In this document: positions 35,951 through 43,109 of the stretch, piece after piece
How positions within the stretch are numbered: the stretch's first letter is position 1
How the letters are laid out: each line of letters begins with the position of its first letter
Notes under the pieces: model-generated
Seen by the model: only the letters and a program-made list of their open reading frames with translations
What the model was told of the DNA's origin: nothing
Databases searched by the model: none
Program-made: the position numbers and the translations under genes
Assembly: GCA_902604265.1 (NCBI GenBank)
Contig: CACKXX010000004.1
Span: 1 to 43,109, forward strand
Reading direction: 5' to 3'
From: an uncultured Pelagibacteraceae bacterium
GTDB taxonomy: Bacteria; Pseudomonadota; Alphaproteobacteria; Pelagibacterales; Pelagibacteraceae
DNA length: 43,109 bases

Positions 35951-36034
35951 TTATTTTTTCTTATTTTTTTTTCTTGCTCTTCTTTTTTTTGAGCCCATTT
36001 TTCTTCGGCCTCTATGCTTTTTTGGATATCCCAT
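35951..36034 (-). CDS. 27-aa highly basic peptide, possible ribosomal protein
   Basis: A short frame starting at the ATG at 36034 encodes 27 aa: MGYPKKHRGRRKMGSKKRRA, ending RKKNKKK. Seventeen of the 27 residues are Lys or Arg, with no acidic residue. A purine-rich AAGGGG sits 5-8 bases upstream as a ribosome site, and the frame ends four bases before the membrane-protein gene. The composition and the RRKMxxKKRRxRKK pattern are reminiscent of tiny ribosomal proteins (bTHX, bS22/mS38 types), but this is not established. A-rich sequence can generate such strings by chance. Confidence 0.5.
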   Translation of the reverse strand: MGYPKKHRGRRKMGSKKRRARKKNKKK

Positions 36035-36107
36035 TTTTCCCCTTTTTATAATTTTATTGACTTATTCGTGGGATATAGCATTGTCGTAATTACATATCAA
36101 ATTTTTT

Positions 36108-37283
36108 ATGGGCAAATCTTTTAAAACATTTTTAAAACACACAGCAAAAGATTACTACAATCAATCTGTAAATCCTCCTGTAGTTAGAGCTTCTACAATT
36201 ATATTTAAAACAATGAATGAATTGAGAAAAACCCAAGCCAAAGGAAAAAAAAACCCTACAGGTGGACATTTTGATTATGGAAGACAAGGAACATCAACAA
36301 CTTACATTTTACAAAAAATGTTAAAAGAAATGGAAGAATGCCATCACGTATTTTTAACTCCAACTGGATTTGGTTCAGTCTTTTTATCAATTTTTAGTGT
36401 TGTTCGTCCAGGTGATGAAATACTTGTTGCTGACCCAGTTTATTACCCAACTCGACTTTTAACTCAAGATTTTCTTAAACCATTCAATATTAAAACAATT
36501 TTTTATAATCCTCATGATTTAAATACTTTAAAAAATAAAGTTACTGCTAAAACAAAACTAATTTATGTTGAAAGTCCTGGTAGTAACTCTTTTGAATTCC
36601 AGGATTTGTCCAAAATAGTTTCAATAGCAAAAAAGTATAAATTATTTACAGCAATAGATAATACCTGGGCTACACCATACTTTTTAAAACCTATTAAATT
36701 AGGATTTGATATGTCTATTGTTTCAGCCACAAAATATTATTCTGGGCATTCTGATGTTATGGGTGGAAGTTTAGCTGTAAATAAAAGAGTTTTTAAATAT
36801 GTTGAGAAAGCAAATAAGATTACTGGTCTTAGGTTGGGACCTGATGATGCATATTTAATAATAAGAGGACTTAGAACTTTAGATGTACGTTTAGATAAAC
36901 ACCAGGAAAACGCAAAAAAAATCGCAAATTTTTTATCTAAGAATAAAAAAGTGAAACTTTTGTACCCATATAAAAAAGGTTCATATAATTTTAAGATGTG
37001 GAAAAAATATTATTCAGGAGCATCTGGATTAATGGGTTTAAAAATTAAAGCGAAAAGTAAAAAGTCTGTTCTTAAATTTGTAAACTCATTAAAACTATTT
37101 GGTTATGGGTATAGCTGGGGTGGATTTGAAAGTCTGGCATTACAGCAAGAATTTAGAGAATTAGGTAATAGAAAATACTTAGGTTTAGAAAAAAATGAGC
37201 ATTTAGTTAGACTTCATATTGGTCTTGAAGATCCAAAAGATTTAATTAATGATCTTAAAAGGTCTTTGAGATTTGTAAAATGA
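36108..37283 (+). CDS. metC: Cystathionine beta-lyase / trans-sulfuration PLP enzyme
   Basis: This 391-aa PLP enzyme of the Cys/Met metabolism family has YGRQGTSTTYILQKMLKEME, VESPGSNSFEFQDL, and IDNTWATPYFLKP. The PLP-lysine motif is SATKYYSGHSDVMGG. MetC splits cystathionine to homocysteine, pyruvate and ammonia. The family also contains gamma-lyases, which cannot be excluded by reading. The stop overlaps the MFS gene by four bases. Confidence 0.9.
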   Translation: MGKSFKTFLKHTAKDYYNQSVNPPVVRASTIIFKTMNELRKTQAKGKKNPTGGHFDYGRQGTSTTYILQKMLKEMEECHHVFLTPTGFGSVFLSIFSVVRPGDEILVADPVYYPTRLLTQDFLKPFNIKTIFYNPHDLNTLKNKVTAKTKLIYVESPGSNSFEFQDLSKIVSIAKKYKLFTAIDNTWATPYFLKPIKLGFDMSIVSATKYYSGHSDVMGGSLAVNKRVFKYVEKANKITGLRLGPDDAYLIIRGLRTLDVRLDKHQENAKKIANFLSKNKKVKLLYPYKKGSYNFKMWKKYYSGASGLMGLKIKAKSKKSVLKFVNSLKLFGYGYSWGGFESLALQQEFRELGNRKYLGLEKNEHLVRLHIGLEDPKDLINDLKRSLRFVK

Positions 37284-38512
37284 TTGAAAAAAACTTTATT
37301 CCAAATAAAACAGCTTTAATCACATTAATAGCTGCATGTTTAGTTGTAATTATTTCATTAGGTATAAGACAGACTTTTGGTCTTTTCTTTTTTGATTTTG
37401 AAATTGACCTTGGTTGTACACAGACTGAATTTGGTTTTGCGATGGGTATTCAATTATTTTTTTGGGGACTGTTTGGACCACTTTTTGGAATAATTACTGA
37501 TAAATTTAGTGGAAGAGTTGCTGTATTTATAGGTTTTTTATTTTATTTGGCTGGAATTTATTTTTTAAATTATGGACCAAACACAGGATTTTGGTTTACT
37601 TTCGATTTAGGAATTTTAATTGGAATTGGACTTGCTGCAACTGCAATAAGTATTCCTATTTCTATTGTATCTAAACATTTTCCATTAAATAAAAGGACTA
37701 TCGCGATAGGTATTGTTACTGCTGCTGGTTCCTTTGGATATTTTGTATCTCCTATTTACACAAGATTTTTTCTTTTAGAATTTGGCTGGAACCCAACCTT
37801 ACTTATTTTTGGAGTTATGATTTTAGCAGGTTTGGTAATTTCTCTATTTTTAACTACTCCAATGACAGGACTAAAACAAGAATCTGAAAATAATCAAACA
37901 GCTATGCAAGCTATAAAAGAAGCATTTTCAAACAAAAGTTATAATTATTTAACTTTAGGTTTTTTCGTTTGTGGTTGGCATATAGCTCTTGTTGCAACGC
38001 ATATACCTATGCACATAAGAGACAAAGGGCTTGAAGATTGGACAGCAACTGCAATTTTAGCACTAATAGGCCTATTTAATATTTTTGGAACTTTGACTAG
38101 TGGATATTTATCTACAAGAATTAGTAAGAAAAAATTATTAAGTGTAATTTATTTATTAAGAGGAGTTTCAATTTTATACTTTATACTCATGCCACCAAGT
38201 GTGATTAACGCATTAATTTTTGGTGCTACATTTGGTTATTTATGGTTATCAACTGTTCCACCTACAAGCGGCATAGTAAGTCATATTTTTGGAACTAAAT
38301 ATGTATCTTTATTATACGGTTTTGTTTTTTTAAGCCACCAAGTTGGATCATTTCTAGGTGCCTATCTTGGTGGATTATTTCATGATTTGTATGGTTCACT
38401 TGATTATGCATGGTACATTTCTATCGCTTTATCTTTATTTGCAGGCTTGATACATTTACCTATAAAAGAGATAGCAATTGAAAGAAAACAGCTCGCAACT
38501 TCTGAAATTTAA
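37280..38512 (+). CDS. Major facilitator superfamily transporter
   Basis: This 410-aa protein has about 12 membrane helices in two halves. The helix 1 region is LITLIAACLVVIISLGIRQTFGLFF, and the loop 2-3 motif region is GPLFGIITDKFSGRVAVFIG. A middle cytoplasmic stretch (LKQESENNQTAMQAIKEAF) separates the halves. The pattern recalls oxalate:formate or monocarboxylate-type MFS members. Substrate is unknown. It overlaps metC by four bases. Confidence 0.85.
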   Translation: MIEKNFIPNKTALITLIAACLVVIISLGIRQTFGLFFFDFEIDLGCTQTEFGFAMGIQLFFWGLFGPLFGIITDKFSGRVAVFIGFLFYLAGIYFLNYGPNTGFWFTFDLGILIGIGLAATAISIPISIVSKHFPLNKRTIAIGIVTAAGSFGYFVSPIYTRFFLLEFGWNPTLLIFGVMILAGLVISLFLTTPMTGLKQESENNQTAMQAIKEAFSNKSYNYLTLGFFVCGWHIALVATHIPMHIRDKGLEDWTATAILALIGLFNIFGTLTSGYLSTRISKKKLLSVIYLLRGVSILYFILMPPSVINALIFGATFGYLWLSTVPPTSGIVSHIFGTKYVSLLYGFVFLSHQVGSFLGAYLGGLFHDLYGSLDYAWYISIALSLFAGLIHLPIKEIAIERKQLATSEI

Positions 38513-39692
38513 TCCTTATTTAGAAAAGCTATATCATTCTGATAAGCCTTTGATTATTTATAAAGTAGAAGATGGTTATAATTTATATACAGATTTTTCA
38601 AAAAAAATCATATTAAAAAAAAAAAATATAAATAATTTTTTTAATTCATTTAAAAGTAAAAAATTTAAAAAAGAAACTGATCTTTTAATAGGATTTTTTG
38701 GATATGAAATTCTTTGTAATTTATTAAATATTCAAATTAGAAACCAACAAAAACTTAATTTTTATAAAGGTATTTTTTACAAACCAGAAACAATAATTAA
38801 GATAAGAAAAGATATAAAAATTATATCTACAGTCAAAAAACACAAATTCAATAGATTCTTTAATAAAACACAGATCTTAAGTGCTTTCAAAACAAATATT
38901 AACTATCAAAGATATAAAAAAATATTTGATCTTTTTTCAAAAAAAATAAGACAAGGAGAGACTTACCAAATTAAAATTTGCACTAAATATAAAAATAAAT
39001 CAACTATTGACCCTGTTAATTTTTTTTGGAAATTAATGAAAATAAATTCATCACCAGAGTCATTTATGATTAGAGATAAAAACTTTTCAATAGTAAGTTG
39101 CTCACCCGAAACTCTTATTGATAAAAAAGGAAACAAGATAATTACCAAACCTATTGCTGGAACTCTTAAAAAAAGAAAAAAAATTAATAAAATTAAGGCA
39201 CTAAATTTTTTTAGAAATAATGAAAAAGAAACAAAAGAACACAACATGATAGTTGATATGGAAAGAAGTGACTTATCAAAAATATGTAAGCCAGGATCAG
39301 TAAAAATATTAAAGAAAAAATACGTAGAGGAGTACAAACACCTATTTCATTATGTTACGTCAATACAAGGTATATTAAACAAAAATACTACTCTAAAAAA
39401 CATAATTAAATCTATGATGCCAGGAGGATCAGTTATTGGATGTCCAAAAATTAGAACTCTTGAACTTTTAAATAAACAAGAAACGGAAGACAGAAATATA
39501 TTTACAGGTAGTTTTGGATACATCAAATTTAATCAGGATATGAAATTTAATATAATTATAAGATCAATTTTAAATTATAAAAATATTTCAGAAATTTCAG
39601 CAGCCTCTGGCGTTGTTTTAGATAGCTCGTCTAAAAAAGAATTTAATGAAAACTTTATAAAAGCAAAATCTTTATTGGAGCTTTACAAATGA
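38478..39692 (+). CDS. pabB: Aminodeoxychorismate synthase component I (chorismate-binding PabB/TrpE family)
   Basis: This protein of up to 404 aa starts with TTG at 38478, overlapping the MFS gene by 35 bases; a later start is possible. The chorismate-binding domain shows ETYQIKICTKY, PETLIDKKGNKIITKPIAGT, and MPGGSVIGCPKIRTLELL. It makes 4-amino-4-deoxychorismate with PabA. The active-site motif is PIAGT (residues 225-229). E. coli PabB has PIKGT with a nucleophilic Lys, and anthranilate synthases have Ala. The adjacent pabC supports a PabB role. Confidence 0.85.
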   Translation: MKENSSQLLKFNPYLEKLYHSDKPLIIYKVEDGYNLYTDFSKKIILKKKNINNFFNSFKSKKFKKETDLLIGFFGYEILCNLLNIQIRNQQKLNFYKGIFYKPETIIKIRKDIKIISTVKKHKFNRFFNKTQILSAFKTNINYQRYKKIFDLFSKKIRQGETYQIKICTKYKNKSTIDPVNFFWKLMKINSSPESFMIRDKNFSIVSCSPETLIDKKGNKIITKPIAGTLKKRKKINKIKALNFFRNNEKETKEHNMIVDMERSDLSKICKPGSVKILKKKYVEEYKHLFHYVTSIQGILNKNTTLKNIIKSMMPGGSVIGCPKIRTLELLNKQETEDRNIFTGSFGYIKFNQDMKFNIIIRSILNYKNISEISAASGVVLDSSSKKEFNENFIKAKSLLELYK

Positions 39693-40246
39693 TTTATATA
39701 ATTGATCATCAGGACTCTTTTACTTGGAATGTTGTCCATCAATTTTCGAAGTTTGATAGAGTTTATTGTTCTAATTATTTCAATATTGATAAAAAAAAAT
39801 TAAATCAATCAAATACGATTGTTTTGTCTCCTGGACCAGGATCGCCCAAAGATTATCCAGAAACATCAAAAATTTATAAAAAGTATAAAGGAAAAAAGAA
39901 AATAATAGGGATTTGTCTTGGATATCAGCAAATTTTATTTAATGAAAAAGGAAAGATAGTACAACAAAAAAATATTTTTCATGGATATCAATCTAAGGTG
40001 AAAGTAACAAGTGAAAGTAAATTATTTAAAAAAAATAAAATATTTAAAGTTGGTCGGTACCATTCTTTAAAATTATACGAGCCATATAAGTCAAATGGTA
40101 TAAAAATAACTATGAGATGTACAAAATCAAATATTCCAATGGCTATCGAAAATAGTGAAAATAATGTATATGGATTTCAATTTCATCCAGAATCTTTTTT
40201 AACAGAAAATGGTAACTTTATTATTAAAAAAATCTTATCTTCATAA
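39689..40246 (+). CDS. pabA: Aminodeoxychorismate synthase component II, glutamine amidotransferase
   Basis: This 185-aa class I glutamine amidotransferase has IIDHQDSFTWNVVHQF at the N-terminus, VLSPGPGSPKDYPET, the nucleophile Cys in IIGICLGYQQILFN, and the His-Glu pair in YGFQFHPESFLTENG. It supplies ammonia to PabB for p-aminobenzoate synthesis. It overlaps pabB by four bases. It is small compared with TrpG/PabA proteins of about 190-200 aa, but complete. Confidence 0.92.
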   Translation: MIYIIDHQDSFTWNVVHQFSKFDRVYCSNYFNIDKKKLNQSNTIVLSPGPGSPKDYPETSKIYKKYKGKKKIIGICLGYQQILFNEKGKIVQQKNIFHGYQSKVKVTSESKLFKKNKIFKVGRYHSLKLYEPYKSNGIKITMRCTKSNIPMAIENSENNVYGFQFHPESFLTENGNFIIKKILSS

Positions 40247-40988
40247 AGATCTTAAAGAAGTAAAATTCAACGATCTTTGGAATGGTTATGGAATATTTAC
40301 TACGATGAGAGTAATTGGTAGATCTGCAAAGATTCTATTTTACAAAACTCATATAAATAATTTAATTAAATCGTTAAAAAAATATAATATTCACAAAAAT
40401 AATCTAAAAAAAAATATTTTAAAATTAGTTAAATTAAATTTAAAAAAAAATAAAAATTATGATCATTTATTAAGAGTGGCTGTGAATAATAAGATGGTTT
40501 CTATATCTTTACGTAAAAGACCGATACCTAAGTCAAATTTCAAGCTTAAGCTAATTGACTATAAAAGAGTAGATGCTGCTTATAAAAACTTAAAATATAA
40601 AAAAATTTTAAAAATACTTAGCAAATTGGATGTTACAAAATTTGATATAGCTCTTTGTAAACGAAATAAAATATTAGAGACCGGCACATCTAATTTATTG
40701 TTTATTAAAAGTAATAAAATATTTTCACCTAAAAAAGATTGTTACAAGGGTACAACAATTAAGTTTTTTAGTAAAAAAGTAAAAATAAAATTTACAAATA
40801 TATTTCTTAAAGATCTGCATGTTTTTGATGAAATTTTAGTAGTTGGCTCTGGAAAAGGTATAGTATCAGTATCATCGATAGATAACAATTCGTGGAAAAG
40901 AAAAAGTTTTAAATTATATAAAAAGCTAACTAAAATTTATAAATTACAGGTAAATCAAAATTTAAAGAGAATCCCCAAGGAGGTGTAA
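40209..40988 (+). CDS. pabC: 4-amino-4-deoxychorismate lyase (class IV PLP enzyme)
   Basis: This protein of up to 259 aa starts inside pabA with a 38-base overlap. The class IV aminotransferase pattern is present: FNDLWNGYGIFTTMRVIGR near the start (like GDGLFETMR), LLRVAVNNKM, and CKRNKILETGTSNLLFIKS. A Lys in the stretch YKNLKYKKILKILSKLD is the probable PLP-binding residue. It removes pyruvate from aminodeoxychorismate to make p-aminobenzoate, completing pabB-pabA-pabC for folate. Confidence 0.82.
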   Translation: MVTLLLKKSYLHKDLKEVKFNDLWNGYGIFTTMRVIGRSAKILFYKTHINNLIKSLKKYNIHKNNLKKNILKLVKLNLKKNKNYDHLLRVAVNNKMVSISLRKRPIPKSNFKLKLIDYKRVDAAYKNLKYKKILKILSKLDVTKFDIALCKRNKILETGTSNLLFIKSNKIFSPKKDCYKGTTIKFFSKKVKIKFTNIFLKDLHVFDEILVVGSGKGIVSVSSIDNNSWKRKSFKLYKKLTKIYKLQVNQNLKRIPKEV

Positions 40989-41120
40989 GAGAAGTAATTC
41001 CTTCAAAATAACACTATATAAGAAAAAATAAATAAATTTTCGATACTAAATGACCAGATTCGAAGGTTGATCTATTATGTTAACTATACTAAATAAACTA
41101 ATCAAAAGGGAAAAATTCAT
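40989..41120 (+). promoter_or_regulatory. Intergenic region upstream of aprM
   Basis: This 132-base AT-rich gap separates the pab operon from the apr operon and should contain the apr promoter. The ribosome site AAAAGGGA (41104-41111) is clear before the aprM ATG. No strong hairpin or consensus -35/-10 pair was found. Confidence 0.4.
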
Positions 41121-41921
41121 ATGTTATCTGTCAATCCATTTGCAATATTAGCCGAAACTGTGTCACCAATATATATGCAGTCTTTTGTTATTTTGATGGT
41201 TGTTCTAATAGCTGCAGGTACCATTTTAGATATAATCCATAAAAAAAATGTTAAATATTTTTTTGAAAATGCAAAAAAGGCAAAATTATCTGCAACAAAA
41301 ACTTTAAGTACTGGAGAAAGAATATCTGTAATTTCTAAAACAATTGTAAGCGATATAGCTACAACTTCAGAACTTGGAGCTGGCAAAAGAAGAGCCGCTC
41401 ATCTTCTTGGAATGTATGGAACAATTCTATTTTGGTTAGGATCAGCAATAATGATTTTTTGTTATTCAAGTCCTACTTCAAATACTCCATCTTTCTGGCC
41501 TATAATTTGGCACGTTGGTGCTATCATGACAGTTGTAGGTGGAGGTTGGTTTTGGTTTTTTTTAAGAGTAGATGTTTATTCAGAAGCTCAACCTTGGTAT
41601 AGAATTATAAAAGCAGATTTATTTGTTCTTGCTCTTGTTGCATCATCTTTGACTGGATTAATTTGGTCTTATTTACAATCTTTAAATTTAAATGATAGAT
41701 GGGACGATAAAGTATTTTTGGTATTATTTATTGTATCAAACTTAGTTTTATTTGGAGGAGTTTATTGGTCTAAATTTGCACACATGTTTTATAAACCTGG
41801 TGCGGCTTTACAAAAAAATTTAGCTGAAGCTGATGGGTCAAGAGACAATTTGCCACCCGAAGCAGATGCACCAAAACAATTTGGATTAGGTATAAGCAGA
41901 GAGAATCCAAAACATTATTAA
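41121..41921 (+). CDS. aprM: Adenylylsulfate reductase-associated membrane protein AprM
   Basis: This 266-aa protein has about five membrane helices, for example SFVILMVVLIAAGTILDII, MYGTILFWLGSAIMIFCY, PIIWHVGAIMTVVGGGWFWF, and a helix in LFVLALVASSLTGLIWSYL. A soluble C-terminus rich in Glu/Asp follows (PPEADAPKQFG). It precedes aprB and aprA in the order known from SAR11 and some sulfur oxidisers. It probably anchors the AprBA complex and links it to the quinone pool. Confidence 0.82.
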   Translation: MLSVNPFAILAETVSPIYMQSFVILMVVLIAAGTILDIIHKKNVKYFFENAKKAKLSATKTLSTGERISVISKTIVSDIATTSELGAGKRRAAHLLGMYGTILFWLGSAIMIFCYSSPTSNTPSFWPIIWHVGAIMTVVGGGWFWFFLRVDVYSEAQPWYRIIKADLFVLALVASSLTGLIWSYLQSLNLNDRWDDKVFLVLFIVSNLVLFGGVYWSKFAHMFYKPGAALQKNLAEADGSRDNLPPEADAPKQFGLGISRENPKHY

Positions 41922-41949
41922 TATGATTTTGAAAGGAATAAAATAAATT

Positions 41950-42420
41950 ATGTCAACTTTTGTATATATGACTCGTTGTGATGGTTGCGGTCATTGCGTA
42001 GATATTTGCCCGTCTGATATCATGCATATTGATGAAACTATAAGACGTGCAAAAAATATAGAACCGAATTTTTGCTGGGAATGTTATTCTTGTGTAAAAG
42101 CATGTCCTAACCATGCCATAGATGTTCGTGGTTATGCAGACTTTGCTCCTATGGGCCACAGTGTAAGAGTTAGAAGAGAAGAAGAAAAAGGAACAATCTC
42201 TTGGAAAATAAAATTCAGAAATGGAACAGTGAAAGATTTTGTATCTCCAATAACGACAAAACCTTGGGGAAAATTTATTCCAAAACTTGCAGATGGTGAC
42301 AAGCCAAATCAAGGAGAAATAAATTCACAAATTCTTTATTCAGAACCAGAAGGTTTGAATACGAATAAAGAACTTCCAAAAGTTGAAAAAAGTGCATTTA
42401 AAAAAGGTGTTTATTATTAA
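41950..42420 (+). CDS. aprB: Adenylylsulfate reductase beta subunit
   Basis: This 156-aa protein has two [4Fe-4S] clusters. The first is TRCDGCGHCVDICPSDIMHI (four Cys) and the second NFCWECYSCVKACPNHAIDV (four Cys). The C-terminal extension wraps around AprA in known structures. It is the electron carrier of adenosine 5'-phosphosulfate reductase. Its stop overlaps the aprA ATG by one base. Confidence 0.95.
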   Translation: MSTFVYMTRCDGCGHCVDICPSDIMHIDETIRRAKNIEPNFCWECYSCVKACPNHAIDVRGYADFAPMGHSVRVRREEEKGTISWKIKFRNGTVKDFVSPITTKPWGKFIPKLADGDKPNQGEINSQILYSEPEGLNTNKELPKVEKSAFKKGVYY

Positions 42421-43109
42421 TGGCTATAAAAACTATAGTTGAGGATTGTGATATTCTTGTTGTAGGTGGAGGAATGGCAGGAACTGGTGCTACTTTCGAA
42501 GCTAGACACTGGGGAAGAGATTTAAAAATTATTTGTGTAGAGAAAGCAAATATAGATAGAAGTGGAGCTGTTGCTCAAGGTTTATATGCAATTAACTGTT
42601 ACATGGGAATGCAGTGGGGAGAAAATCAACCAGAGGACCATGTACGTTATGCAAGAAATGATTTAATGGGTTTAGTTAGAGAAGATCTTGGTTATGATAT
42701 GGCTCGTCACGTAGATTCAACAGTTCATATGTTTGATGAGTGGGGATTGCCCATGATGAAAAATAAAGAAACTGGTCGTTACCAACGTGAAGGTAAATGG
42801 CAAATAATGATTCATGGCGAAAGTTATAAACCAATAGTAGCTGAAGCAGCAAAAAAATCTGCTGATAAAATTTACAATAGAATAATGATTACTCATCTAC
42901 TTATGGATGAAACAAAAGAAAATAGAGTAGGTGGGGCTGTAGGATTTAATATGAGAACTGGCGACTATTATGTCTTTAAAGCAAAAACTGTAATAGTTGC
43001 TGCAGGTGGAGCATCTCATATTTTTAAACCAAGAGCTGTTGGAGAGGGAATGGGTAGAACTTGGTATGCACCTTGGAGCAATGGTTCTGCATACGCTCTT
43101 CCTATTGAA
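42420..43109 (+). CDS. aprA: Adenylylsulfate reductase alpha subunit, 3' partial
   Basis: The frame starts at the ATG overlapping the aprB stop and is open to the last base (230 codons seen; the full protein is about 620 aa). It has the FAD motif CDILVVGGGMAGTGATFEAR, VEKANIDRSGAVAQGLYAIN and the segment WGENQPEDHVRYARNDLMG. Also present are VDSTVHMFDEWGLPMM, WQIMIHGESYKPIVAEAAKK and VIVAAGGASHIF. All are typical of AprA. AprBA interconverts sulfite plus AMP and APS. In SAR11 it is thought to run toward sulfite oxidation, since dissimilatory sulfate reduction is absent. Confidence 0.96.
   Translation, partial: MAIKTIVEDCDILVVGGGMAGTGATFEARHWGRDLKIICVEKANIDRSGAVAQGLYAINCYMGMQWGENQPEDHVRYARNDLMGLVREDLGYDMARHVDSTVHMFDEWGLPMMKNKETGRYQREGKWQIMIHGESYKPIVAEAAKKSADKIYNRIMITHLLMDETKENRVGGAVGFNMRTGDYYVFKAKTVIVAAGGASHIFKPRAVGEGMGRTWYAPWSNGSAYALPIE

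Overview
The window is AT-rich, densely packed bacterial DNA that looks like SAR11 (Pelagibacterales, marine Alphaproteobacteria). The evidence is very short or overlapping gene junctions (many TAATG and ATGA overlaps), A/T-ending codons, and a characteristic gene set. That set includes two FAD/GcvT-type dimethylglycine/sarcosine dehydrogenases, a TPP riboswitch directly before a thiV-type symporter, an aprM-aprB-aprA cluster, and a single-operon Fe(III) ABC importer. No rRNA, tRNA, CRISPR array, IS element or prophage was seen.

Bases 1-16742 carry one long run of plus-strand genes. The first part (1-9288) joins a DMGDH-like flavoprotein (cut by the left edge), a METTL27-like methyltransferase, a Rieske oxygenase, a SET-domain protein, a DddP-like M24 enzyme, a mini nucleotidyltransferase, a 2OG-Fe(II) oxygenase, an L-carnitine-dehydrogenase-like enzyme, an ECHDC3-like crotonase and a CoA-binding protein. 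This resembles a catabolic cluster for a methylated onium compound (betaine, carnitine or DMSP type) whose substrate I cannot name. Next come an exported MsrA, an NQO-type flavoprotein and a DUF4864 protein. A complete DMGDH follows, directly coupled to ETF beta, ETF alpha and ETF-ubiquinone oxidoreductase, so that demethylation electrons reach the quinone pool.

Bases 16744-20815 hold a minus-strand trio (DUF2237, 2OG oxygenase, hisI), then folE, an acuI-type acryloyl-CoA reductase and a LysR regulator. Bases 20820-24901 are an iron-uptake operon behind tandem Fur-like boxes: fbpA, a 55-aa Cys protein, a hairpin, fbpB and fbpC. Both fbpA and the 5' end of fbpB are out of frame by one T in poly-T tracts. 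azlCD, TPP riboswitch-thiV, an RseP-like protease, HU and an ammonium transporter follow.

Bases 30531-40988 are housekeeping and small-molecule genes: a glycosyltransferase, a rhodanese, an ABA4-like membrane protein, recX, a cysQ-DUF3553 minus-strand unit with a 47-aa membrane peptide, mnmA, a membrane protein preceded by a 27-aa very basic peptide, metC, an MFS transporter and pabB-pabA-pabC. The right end (41121-43109) is aprM-aprB-aprA, with aprA cut by the window edge.

All assignments come from reading motifs and remembered family patterns. No database search was run.
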